The notes under the pieces: model-generated
The model's input: only the letters and a program-made list of their open reading frames with translations
The model's database searches: none
Told to the model about the DNA's origin: nothing
In this document: in pieces, positions 52,357 through 59,347 of the stretch
How the letters are laid out: every line of letters begins with the position of its first letter
Numbering within the stretch: position 1 is the stretch's first letter
Made by a program: the position numbers and the translations under genes
Assembly: GCA_020636215.1 (NCBI GenBank)
Contig: JACJYG010000004.1
Location: forward strand, 1,240,001-1,304,000
Origin: Lewinellaceae bacterium
Lineage (GTDB): Bacteria; Bacteroidota; Bacteroidia; Chitinophagales; Saprospiraceae
Direction: 5' to 3'
DNA length: 64,000 nucleotides

Positions 52357-53871
52357 TCAGATATTACTGGTAAGCTGACTGATCAGGCCTGTGTAATGCT
52401 GTACCCACTGCCTATTGTTCTCGATAGCGTTTAGTGTTTTCCTGCTCACCTTTTCCCCTTTCCGCTCAGCCGAAAGCTTCTTTTGCTCATGGCTGCCCAA
52501 GCGCTTCTTATACATCTTAAGCCGTTGTTTCAGGTGGCGCAAATCCTCGCTTTCATACGGCTCTTTTGCTGTGTCCTTTATAGCACACTTGTTTTGCTGT
52601 GCCTGCACACTTTCAGTGTCAGGTGTAGTGGCTGTCTTACCATGATCCTGGGTTGGTTGCTTAAACCCGATCTTTCGCCTTTTCGGCTGGAGGTAGATAA
52701 TGTTTCCCTCCTGCCCCCCATTGGAGTCGATCATGAGGGTAATTGTCACATTGGCTATCTGGGTAGGGTCGTACAATTCTGCTTTCTGCTCCGGCAGTGG
52801 GGCGGGGGGCGTAGCGTCAGCAAAAGCCTTGATCCTTGACTGCAGCAGATGGTTTAGCCTTTCTCTAAAAGCTTCCCGTGCATTAGTCAGCCAGTGAGGG
52901 GAAATGTCATACTGGCTCACATCAACCGTTTCCCGGATGCCACTGCCTTTATGGTGGATACGATCTAAGACATTAGCAGCTATGAAAATGAACAGGCAAA
53001 CTAAAGTAAAGTAACCAAGCTTACCCCCATAGCTGCTCACCTTGTCTTGTCGTTCGATTTCAGCTTCATTGTTAGCTGACATTACTCCTGTTGCTGCAGT
53101 TTCATGCTTTCTATGTGCTTGCTGTAACTGTTCTTTAAACCCATTATGAAGGGCAGCCAATTCCTCATTTTTTGCAGTTTCTAAAGCTGCTATTGCTTCG
53201 CCTCTTCCCGCTTCTAATTGGGCAATGTTCTCTTGTTCACGGTCCTTTCTGCTGGCATAGCTGCTCCCTGTCCTGGCTTCTCGGTTAATATAGGTTTGTA
53301 GCTTGCGCCGAGTAGCTTCAACCTTGCCTCTGTAGGCTTCATTGGTGGTTGTTATCAAGTTGTTATACCTGCTCGCTACCATTGCGCTATCTGTTGAAAA
53401 AGTGGCCTGCAAACGGCCAATTTCAGCTTGGTAGGTGCTGTCAATGCTATTGGTGTTTTGCTTTTCTGCCTGTGGGGTGACCGCTTCCACTATTTCACCA
53501 CTATTCTGAAAGGATAGTAAGCCCGAAGCAATGAGCAGAACAATCGTTACCAAAAAAATGGCTACTGTCATGGGCAAGTGTAACCCCTGGTACCGCTTGA
53601 ATAAAATAGCATCTACCGAAAGCGGGGTTACTACTCTAAGCCCTCCTTCAATGACGATGGTAAAAATTACTGCTACTATGCCCGCTATGTAAAAAGCGTA
53701 TTGAGGTAAGATGGGCTGAATAGATTGGTAGGCTATCGCATAGATAATACCAATTTCGGTAAGGCCGCTAACAATTTGGGCGGCTGTCTTTGATTTTCTG
53801 ATTACTTTAATCAAAAGGGCGTAAATATCAAAAAAGCCCTTGTCGGCTGGTAAAGACCGTAACAGTTTCAT
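52357..53871 (-). CDS. Membrane protein with periplasmic or cytoplasmic coiled coil
   Basis: The protein has 504 residues from the ATG at 53871; a GTG 21 codons upstream is less likely. Four TM helices are packed into residues about 15-135 (QIVSGLTEIGIIYAIAYQ, YAFYIAGIVAVIFTIVIEG, MTVAIFLVTIVLLIASGLL). A long coiled coil of about 150 residues follows (rich in Ala, Glu, Lys, Arg), then one more TM helix (YFTLVCLFIFIAANVLDRI) and a polar tail ending in a basic helix. I do not recognise the family. It lies 85 bp after the integrase gene and 20 bp before the 452-residue protein gene. Confidence 0.65.
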   Translation of the reverse strand: MKLLRSLPADKGFFDIYALLIKVIRKSKTAAQIVSGLTEIGIIYAIAYQSIQPILPQYAFYIAGIVAVIFTIVIEGGLRVVTPLSVDAILFKRYQGLHLPMTVAIFLVTIVLLIASGLLSFQNSGEIVEAVTPQAEKQNTNSIDSTYQAEIGRLQATFSTDSAMVASRYNNLITTTNEAYRGKVEATRRKLQTYINREARTGSSYASRKDREQENIAQLEAGRGEAIAALETAKNEELAALHNGFKEQLQQAHRKHETAATGVMSANNEAEIERQDKVSSYGGKLGYFTLVCLFIFIAANVLDRIHHKGSGIRETVDVSQYDISPHWLTNAREAFRERLNHLLQSRIKAFADATPPAPLPEQKAELYDPTQIANVTITLMIDSNGGQEGNIIYLQPKRRKIGFKQPTQDHGKTATTPDTESVQAQQNKCAIKDTAKEPYESEDLRHLKQRLKMYKKRLGSHEQKKLSAERKGEKVSRKTLNAIENNRQWVQHYTGLISQLTSNI

Positions 53872-53955
53872 AATTTTAACCTGTTTTGTATTTGTTACAA
53901 AATACCCTGTCCGGCTGTAGTTTGGCGACCGCACCGGATGGGGTTTATTCTACCC

Positions 53956-55062
53956 TTACAGTTTCAAGTCATTCAGCTTATTCATCGCTTCGGTTTTCTT
54001 TTGATCAATGATCTTGGCATAGATCTGTGTTGTTTTCAGCTCCCTATGCCCTAAGAGCTTGGATACAGTGTAAATGTCCGTTCCTAGTGTTAGCTGTATG
54101 GTAGCGAAGGAATGACGGGCGCAATGGAAAGTGATCTTCTTCCTAATCCCTGCTCTCATTACCCATTCCCGAAGTTTCACGTTCTGCCAGGCTGAATAGG
54201 TCAATCCTTTAAATACTGGTTGTTCCGGTTCCCTGGCCTCACCCAACAGTTCACGGGCGGATAAAGGTAATGGTAAGGTTTCCTGTCCCTTGGTTTTCTT
54301 TTGCCGATACCGGATGAAGTATTCCCCTTTGGAGTTTTGTTGTAAGTCCTTCCATCTCAAAAGCTGACAGTCAATAAATCGCAATCCCGTTAAAGCTGAA
54401 AATAGAAAAGCTTTCTTCAGTACTGGATTATCACATTCCGTTTTGGCAAGTTGCTTTAGCTCATCCAGGGTGACAAATTCCCGTTTGGTCTCTTCGGCTT
54501 TGATACCCTCAGCCTGGGAGGCGTAGTTTTCGGAAATGTGGCCATTTTTGAAGGCCTGCTTGACAGCGGCCTTTACCTTATTGAAATAGGTGTGTTTGGT
54601 GTTTTGGGCAAGGTCAAGCCCTAAGAGGTAATCTCTATACTCATTCAGGGTTTGAACGGAGAGGTCGCCCATTGTCAGGTTATTGTCGAAGTATTCCGAA
54701 AAATAGCGGTAAGAACTTAGCCAGTTGTCATAGTTTCCTTTTGAGGTGTAGCGTTGATCGGTAAGCTGTTTAAAGAAGTCAATGAAGGATTTTTTCTTTT
54801 TTGCATCTGACTGAAAGCCATAGGTGCCATTTTGGATTTCCTGGTACTGCTTATTGCGGATGTTCTCAGCAATGGCCCGTGTGCTTTTGTTGTGCTGGGT
54901 TTCAAATGGGTTACGAGGTTTCTCAAAGATGTAAAGCCCTAGAAACTCCCTCCGAGTTTCTTTCCCTGTCTTTGGGTGACGGATGGCAGGGTAAAAGTCA
55001 AGGTACAGGCTTTTCCTTCCCTTGCTGATCTTCTTTTCTCTCAAAAATACTTTCGTTGCCAT
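53956..55062 (-). CDS. Tyrosine recombinase (integrase)
   Basis: The protein has 368 residues. An N-terminal Arm-DNA-binding region and a SAM-like core-binding domain (about 100-190) precede the catalytic domain. The catalytic set is visible: Arg in SALTGLRFIDCQLLRWKD, His-x-x-Arg in FHCARHSFATIQL, and His and Tyr in LLGHRELKTTQIYAKI. It should integrate and excise the island at the 3' end of mnmE, which lies 600 bp away. The gene is 5 bp downstream of the Zn-ribbon/excisionase-like gene, so they are cotranscribed. Among Bacteroidota this is the usual phage-integrase layout. Confidence 0.93.
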   Translation of the reverse strand: MATKVFLREKKISKGRKSLYLDFYPAIRHPKTGKETRREFLGLYIFEKPRNPFETQHNKSTRAIAENIRNKQYQEIQNGTYGFQSDAKKKKSFIDFFKQLTDQRYTSKGNYDNWLSSYRYFSEYFDNNLTMGDLSVQTLNEYRDYLLGLDLAQNTKHTYFNKVKAAVKQAFKNGHISENYASQAEGIKAEETKREFVTLDELKQLAKTECDNPVLKKAFLFSALTGLRFIDCQLLRWKDLQQNSKGEYFIRYRQKKTKGQETLPLPLSARELLGEAREPEQPVFKGLTYSAWQNVKLREWVMRAGIRKKITFHCARHSFATIQLTLGTDIYTVSKLLGHRELKTTQIYAKIIDQKKTEAMNKLNDLKL

Positions 55063-55067
55063 GCTGT

Positions 55068-55424
55068 TTAGTTAAATAGATCCTGCAAATCTTGCTTACG
55101 AATAATTATTCGTGTGCCGATCTTGGCTGTTTTAAGCCGGCCTTGTTTGATCGTTCGCCAAAGGGTGGTTCGGCTGATACCCAAAAGCTGACAGGCTTCT
55201 TTTACCGTCAGAAACTCTTTGGCCTGCAATTCAATGATCGGCTGTTCAATCTTCCGTTGAGTTTCTTCATTACTGGCTTCGATCTTCTCTGCCTTCTTCC
55301 TTGCCTTGTATGCTCTCTTGGCGCACCTATCACCACAATATTGGGTTACAGTGGTCTTCGCTATGAATGCTTCTCCGCAATGCTGGCAAATCCGTGTTAT
55401 CCTGATGTTGCTACTCATTGCCAT
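55068..55424 (-). CDS. Zn-ribbon and excisionase-type HTH protein
   Basis: The protein has 118 residues. A zinc ribbon (CQHCGEAFIAK...YCGDRCAKRAY, residues about 13-41) leads through a basic linker to a MerR-like DNA-binding fold: EFLTVKEACQLLGISRTTLWRTI followed by the wing KTAKIGTRIIIRKQDL. Excisionases have this fold, and the gene sits 5 bp upstream of the integrase gene, so directionality control is the likely role. Its own upstream spacer holds the right arm-type repeat. Confidence 0.82.
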   Translation of the reverse strand: MAMSSNIRITRICQHCGEAFIAKTTVTQYCGDRCAKRAYKARKKAEKIEASNEETQRKIEQPIIELQAKEFLTVKEACQLLGISRTTLWRTIKQGRLKTAKIGTRIIIRKQDLQDLFN

Positions 55425-55527
55425 TGTTTGTGAAAGTTGGCACCCGTAAAGGGATGTTTATATTCGTTTCTATATGTTTCATTATTTCCCTTTTTTTGTA
55501 CCTCATTCATTGGTTATACAGTAAAGA

Positions 55528-55541
55528 TACAAATAAGGTAC
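55528..55541 (+). promoter_or_regulatory. Candidate integrase arm site, right
   Basis: TACAAATAAGGTAC, identical to 34939-34952, lies 125 bp inside the right boundary in the leader of the excisionase-like gene. GTACCTCATT at 55499 is a partial inverted copy. Confidence 0.5.
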
Positions 55542-55596
55542 ATATAATCGGAAAGAAAAGGAGCAATAAAAGACTAAAAAAACATACATACAATAG

Positions 55597-55632
55597 AAAA
55601 AGCCTTGAAAAATGGACTTCTTCAAGGCTTTT
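55597..55632. terminator. Bidirectional Rho-independent terminator at the island edge
   Basis: AAAAGCCTTGAA (55598-55609) pairs perfectly with TTCAAGGCTTTT (55621-55632) around an 11-nt loop, with A/T tracts on both sides. It lies inside the island, 34 bp from the right boundary, and can end mnmE transcripts. Confidence 0.8.
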
Positions 55633-55664
55633 GCTATTCACTCGTTATCTGCTTATTTTCCTAC

Positions 55665-57227
55665 TTACTTTCCGATACAAAACCGCCCAAATATATTTCC
55701 CAACAAATCCTCTGTACTAATCTCCCCCGTAATCTCCCCCAGGAAATGCAGCGCCTGCCGGATATCCATCGCAATAAAATCTGAAGTCACGCCTGCGCCC
55801 AGGCCATCCATCACCCGGCCGAGGCTCTCGTTGGCTTTCTGCAGGGCCTCAAAGTGCCGCGCATTGGCTACTACCGTGCCTTCCAACACCATTTCGCTCG
55901 ATAAAACCGCCTCGTAGAGCTTCTCCTTCAGGTACTCGATGTTCATGCTGTGAATAGCGGAGATGGGAACCCAGGCGAAGTCGGAAATCGGAAATCGAAA
56001 GTGGGAATGCGCTTCTCCGATTTCCGATCCCGGCGACCCTTCGGGTACGGGACTCCCTTCGGTCGCTTCCCAATTCCGATTTCCGCCTTCCGATTTATCT
56101 TCCGACTTCCCACTTCCCTCTTCCCATTTCCCTTCCCACTTCTCACTTCCCACTTCCGACTTCGGAAAGTAGTGTTCAAATTTGGTATACGGATTCAGGT
56201 CCATTTTATTCGCCACCACCAGCACCTGTACATTATCGTGCACCAGTTTTTCCAGGTCGGCCCATACTTCTTCCGGTTGGGTCTTGACCACGTCGAAAAC
56301 GTAGACCAGCAGGGCGCTTTGCTGCACTTTTTGCATCGTCTTTTCCACGCCCATGGCCTCGATGGTGTTTTCCGCTTCGCGGATGCCGGCGGTATCGATG
56401 ATGCGGAACTGCACGCCTTTGATATTGAGCACCTCCTCGATAGTATCCCGGGTGGTGCCTTCGATCTCGCTGACGATGGCGCGCTCTTCGTTGAGCAGGG
56501 CGTTGAGCAGGGTGGACTTGCCGGCATTGGGGCGCCCGGCGATGACGGTATTGACGCCGTTCTTCAATACATTGCCCAGTTGGAAGGATTGTATCAGTGC
56601 GCCGATGACCGACTGGATCTTTTCCACCAGTTTTTTCAGCTCGGCCCGGTTGGCGAATTCCACGTCCTCTTCAGAAAAGTCCAGTTCCAACTCGATGAGG
56701 CTGGCGAAGTCGATCAGTTGCTGGCGCAGCTTTTTGATCTCATCGGAGAAGCCGCCCCGCATTTGCTGGATGGCGATGGTGTGGGAGGCTTTGGATGCGG
56801 AGGCGATCAGGTCGGCCACTGCTTCGGCCTGGCTGAGGTCCATGCGGCCGTTGAGGAAGGCGCGCAGGGTGAACTCCCCGGGCTGCGCCAGCCGGGCGCC
56901 CTTTTCCAGGAACAACTGAATGACTTCCTGGATGATGTAGTTGGAACCATGACAAGAGACTTCCACCACGTTTTCGCCGGTATAGGATTTGGGCGCCACG
57001 AAAAGGGAGGCCAGCACCTCGTCCAGGATGCGCCCATTGTCGTCGCGAATGGCCCCGAAGTGGATGGTGTGGGAAGCCTCTTTGGTGAGGTCCTTCCCGT
57101 GGAATACCTCATTGACAATGTCGATCGCATCCGGGCCCGACAAGCGGATGACACCGATGGCTCCGACGCCGGGAGGGGTGGCCAGGGCCACGATGGTGTC
57201 GTTGAGGTTATGAGTGGAGTATGTCAT
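55665..57227 (-). CDS. mnmE: tRNA modification GTPase MnmE with an in-frame insert
   Basis: The protein has 520 residues, about 60 longer than usual. The N-terminal folate-binding domain is followed by a G domain with G1 GRPNAGKST, GTTRD, G3 DTAGI and G4 NKMD, and the C-terminal FCIGK that forms the catalytic Cys end. With MnmG it modifies U34 of certain tRNAs. Between NKMD and the G5 SA motif lie about 63 extra residues of low complexity, encoded by a repeat element bounded by 11-bp inverted repeats. The last codons are the integration site of the neighbouring island, whose right end restores FCIGK and the stop. Confidence 0.95.
   Translation of the reverse strand: MTYSTHNLNDTIVALATPPGVGAIGVIRLSGPDAIDIVNEVFHGKDLTKEASHTIHFGAIRDDNGRILDEVLASLFVAPKSYTGENVVEVSCHGSNYIIQEVIQLFLEKGARLAQPGEFTLRAFLNGRMDLSQAEAVADLIASASKASHTIAIQQMRGGFSDEIKKLRQQLIDFASLIELELDFSEEDVEFANRAELKKLVEKIQSVIGALIQSFQLGNVLKNGVNTVIAGRPNAGKSTLLNALLNEERAIVSEIEGTTRDTIEEVLNIKGVQFRIIDTAGIREAENTIEAMGVEKTMQKVQQSALLVYVFDVVKTQPEEVWADLEKLVHDNVQVLVVANKMDLNPYTKFEHYFPKSEVGSEKWEGKWEEGSGKSEDKSEGGNRNWEATEGSPVPEGSPGSEIGEAHSHFRFPISDFAWVPISAIHSMNIEYLKEKLYEAVLSSEMVLEGTVVANARHFEALQKANESLGRVMDGLGAGVTSDFIAMDIRQALHFLGEITGEISTEDLLGNIFGRFCIGK
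55666..55682 (-). repeat. Right attachment site, overlapping the mnmE stop codon
   Basis: The 17-bp core encodes the last FCIGK of MnmE and part of its TAA stop. It matches the left copy at 34881-34897 with one mismatch at the sixth base. Confidence 0.75.
55976..56164. repeat. 189-bp repeat element inserted in frame within mnmE
   Basis: CGAAGTCGGAA (55976-55986) and its exact reverse complement (56154-56164) bound a 189-bp stretch of short imperfect GGAAATC/TTCCCAC-type repeats. The length is 63 codons, there is no stop in the mnmE frame, and the insert falls exactly between G4 and G5 of the GTPase. Confidence 0.75.
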
Positions 57228-57301
57228 TTTATTTCTTTTGAAACCAATGTGTTGCCTTTACTTGTTATCAGAAAAACGATAACTTAGTAAAAAGTTTGCT
57301 T

Positions 57302-57928
57302 ATGCAAGCCGCTAAAAAGAAAAAAGAAGAACAAGCAGGGTATCCCGAAATTCCGTCTTTTCTCATTTATGAAGTATTAGATGGGAAGCCGGTCTATTAC
57401 AAAGGCTATAAAGAAGTACTGGCGAGAACGAAAACCCTGGAGGAAATTATGGGAAGTAGTGTATTACAATCCGTTATTATTGATTATTTGCTAAGAGTCT
57501 GTTATGCTATTTTTGATGTTTCTGTTTTCAGGATACTAACCAATGAGCTTGGTAGCCACCTCAGCAATAAAAATAACCTTTCCAACGATATCGCCATTTT
57601 TGAAAAAAGCCTTTTAACCCCGGAGAAGATTACTACAAAATACGCAAATGTTCCCGCCAAAATCGTCATTGAAGTCGACCTGGATGGTGAACTTGGCCAT
57701 GAAGAATCTTTCACTGAACACGAATACATCCACACAAAGGCCCAAAAGATGCTGGACTTCGGCGTGGAAAAGGTTTTCTGGATCACCTCCAAAACACAAA
57801 AAGTCCTCGTCGCTACTCCTGAAAAAAACTGGGAGATCATCGACTGGAACAAAGATATTGAGCTATTCCAGGGGCAAACCTTTAATATCGGGCATTACCT
57901 TAAGGAGGAAGGCATAGGGTTAGAATAA
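57302..57928 (+). CDS. Uma2-like (PF05685) putative endonuclease-fold protein
   Basis: The protein has 208 residues from the ATG at 57302; a TTG two codons earlier is less likely. The segment KIVIEVDLDGE followed by YIHTKAQKMLDFGVEKVFWITSKTQKVLVA is the Uma2/DUF820 core, a PD-(D/E)XK-like fold with acidic residues and a conserved Lys. This family is large, often present in many copies and of unknown role. The gene diverges from mnmE (74 bp between starts) and its end overlaps the end of the class II aldolase gene by 9 bp. Confidence 0.75.
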   Translation: MQAAKKKKEEQAGYPEIPSFLIYEVLDGKPVYYKGYKEVLARTKTLEEIMGSSVLQSVIIDYLLRVCYAIFDVSVFRILTNELGSHLSNKNNLSNDIAIFEKSLLTPEKITTKYANVPAKIVIEVDLDGELGHEESFTEHEYIHTKAQKMLDFGVEKVFWITSKTQKVLVATPEKNWEIIDWNKDIELFQGQTFNIGHYLKEEGIGLE

Positions 57929-58537
57929 AAGGCTTTTGTTGTTAAGCCGGAAATACGGCATCAACACCTCAAACGCCTCCTCCAGGCTAGCCCCAAACGT
58001 AAAGATCCCCTCCCGGTGCCCTTCCATGACAAATATCTTTCGTTCTTTTAAATCCGTCTCGCGCATCAATTGGACGATACTAGCTACCATTTCCGGTGAG
58101 CCGTAGGGCGCGCTTTTGTCGGTAGTGGGCACCTGATGCAGGAGGGCCTCCCACATCCCCAGATGGTGCACGTGGATCACCCCGTTCACCCAGGGGCATT
58201 CCTGATAGACGGCGGCATGGCTCATCGATTCGGAGGAAGCGACAACGGGGCCTTCGCACCAAAGACGGTTGTGTGGTGCGTCCACCTTCGTCACTATGGC
58301 ATAATGTTCAGCGGTAAGTAAAGGGAAGTTGCCGGTAGCGGAACCGGAAATCAGGAACTGCCCCGCCGGCCCATATCGCCGGCTGATATTCCCATAGCCA
58401 ATGCCATCTTCATAGGCCCCGATCAGCTCCAGATCGTAAAGCTTTTGCCGCCAGCTATTGAGCTCGGCAACGGCCTCATCCCGCAGCGGGCTTGTCTTTA
58501 CCCAGCGGGCGTCAAACTTGATGTAGCCTTCGTCCAT
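57920..58537 (-). CDS. Class II aldolase/adducin family protein
   Basis: The protein has 205 residues. GYGNISRRYG, FLISGSATG and the zinc-binding WVNGVIHVHHLGMWEAL (His-x-His-His) mark the class II aldolase fold, with GHREGIFTFG near the C-terminus supplying the third His. Family members cleave or epimerise phosphorylated sugars (L-fuculose-phosphate aldolase, methylthioribulose-phosphate dehydratase); the substrate here cannot be told. It lies downstream of the GH3 and LysE genes on the same strand but beyond the tandem repeat. Confidence 0.85.
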   Translation of the reverse strand: MDEGYIKFDARWVKTSPLRDEAVAELNSWRQKLYDLELIGAYEDGIGYGNISRRYGPAGQFLISGSATGNFPLLTAEHYAIVTKVDAPHNRLWCEGPVVASSESMSHAAVYQECPWVNGVIHVHHLGMWEALLHQVPTTDKSAPYGSPEMVASIVQLMRETDLKERKIFVMEGHREGIFTFGASLEEAFEVLMPYFRLNNKSLLF

Positions 58538-58610
58538 GTGGTGGCGGTGTTGAATGCGAGTATGAATAAATGCCAGAATGCGTAAATTTTTGACCGCTTA
58601 ATGGATTAAC

Positions 58611-58720
58611 GATTCCTGCATTCTTGCATTCCTGCATTCTTGCATTCTTGCATTCTTGCATTCTCGCATTCTTGCATTCTCGCATTCTCGCATTCTTGCA
58701 TTCTCGCATTCTTGCATTCC
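58611..58720. repeat. 8-bp tandem repeat, about 13 copies
   Basis: The unit CATTCTTG (variants CATTCTCG, CATTCCTG) repeats without gaps from 58619 to 58714, with partial copies at both ends. It stops exactly at the stop codon of the LysE gene. Copies differ only by C/T changes. Confidence 0.95.
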
Positions 58721-59347
58721 CTACAGCATCCCCCTGACCATCAGCAACACCCCAAACAGCACGAGGGCAGTGCCGGCCACCCGGCGCATGGCGAGCAGGT
58801 AGCTGTAGCTCATCCAGGCCTTAATGCGTTTGGCCAACAGTACTTTCAGCAGGTCGGTCAGAATAATAACGCCGATGATACTGCCGAAGAAGGCCGTGGC
58901 ATCGGCCGGGGCAAGGGGCCCATTGGCGGAGTAGGTCGTCATGACCCCGATCCAGAAGAAAGCAGTAAAAGGATTAACCGTGTTGATGAAAAATCCTTTT
59001 GCCCAAAGGGCAAGCCAGTTATTTGAAAGCGTCTTTGGTTCTTTCGATTGGTGTAGAGCGGGGCGGGCCAGCAAAGTCGTAATGCCCATAATGATGAGGA
59101 CGAGCCCGCCCATCACGCTGGCCCAGAGTTTGAAACCCTGCCATTGCGTGGCCTGAATGAGATAAGAGATGCCAAAGTAAGCACTCAGAACGTAGAGCGT
59201 ATCACTCACCCAGACTCCGGCGCCGGCCATTACACCGGCCCGGAACCCTTTTTCCATACCAAGTTGCACCAACACGAAGAGCATTGGCCCAGCCAGTACG
59301 CTCAGGCTCAGGCCCAACAACAAGCCTTGCCACATCAGATGGCTCAT
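58721..59347 (-). CDS. LysE family exporter
   Basis: The protein has 208 residues from the ATG at 59347, which overlaps the GH3 stop codon (ATGA). Six TM helices are visible; LLLGLSLSVLAGPMLFVLVQLGMEKGFRAGV is the N-terminal signature of LysE/RhtB amino-acid exporters (with the usual xGPxxxxV loop), and KGFFINTVNPFTAFFWIGV the second. The substrate may be an amino acid or a small amide. Coupling to the GH3 gene suggests that the exported compound is made or used by that enzyme (inference). Confidence 0.88.
   Translation of the reverse strand: MSHLMWQGLLLGLSLSVLAGPMLFVLVQLGMEKGFRAGVMAGAGVWVSDTLYVLSAYFGISYLIQATQWQGFKLWASVMGGLVLIIMGITTLLARPALHQSKEPKTLSNNWLALWAKGFFINTVNPFTAFFWIGVMTTYSANGPLAPADATAFFGSIIGVIILTDLLKVLLAKRIKAWMSYSYLLAMRRVAGTALVLFGVLLMVRGML

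Larger units (their letters stand above)
34881..55682. mobile_element. Integrated satellite-like genomic island at the 3' end of mnmE
   Basis: About 20.8 kb lie between two direct copies of a 17-bp sequence (34881-34897 and 55666-55682, one mismatch), each reading Phe-Cys-Ile-Gly-Lys-stop on the minus strand, the end of MnmE. The 3' end of trmE/mnmE is a known tyrosine-integrase target, as for SGI1. Inside are an integrase at the right edge, an excisionase-like protein, a P4-type primase, a DUF6371 protein, a terminase-small-like protein, a restriction-modification system, a NACHT protein and an insertion sequence. The DNA is visibly AT-richer than both flanks. No capsid, tail or relaxase gene was recognised. 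Confidence 0.8.

Noticed and set aside
55950..57287. A 445-codon plus-strand frame opposite mnmE
   Set aside because: Antisense shadow; mnmE motifs are complete on the other strand.
58512..58709. A minus-strand frame coding Arg-Met-Arg-Glu-Cys-Lys-Asn-Ala repeats
   Set aside because: It only translates the 8-bp tandem repeat, which reads open because the unit lacks stops in this frame.
58611..58720. CRISPR-like array
   Set aside because: The units are 8 bp and contiguous with no spacers, and no cas genes are present.
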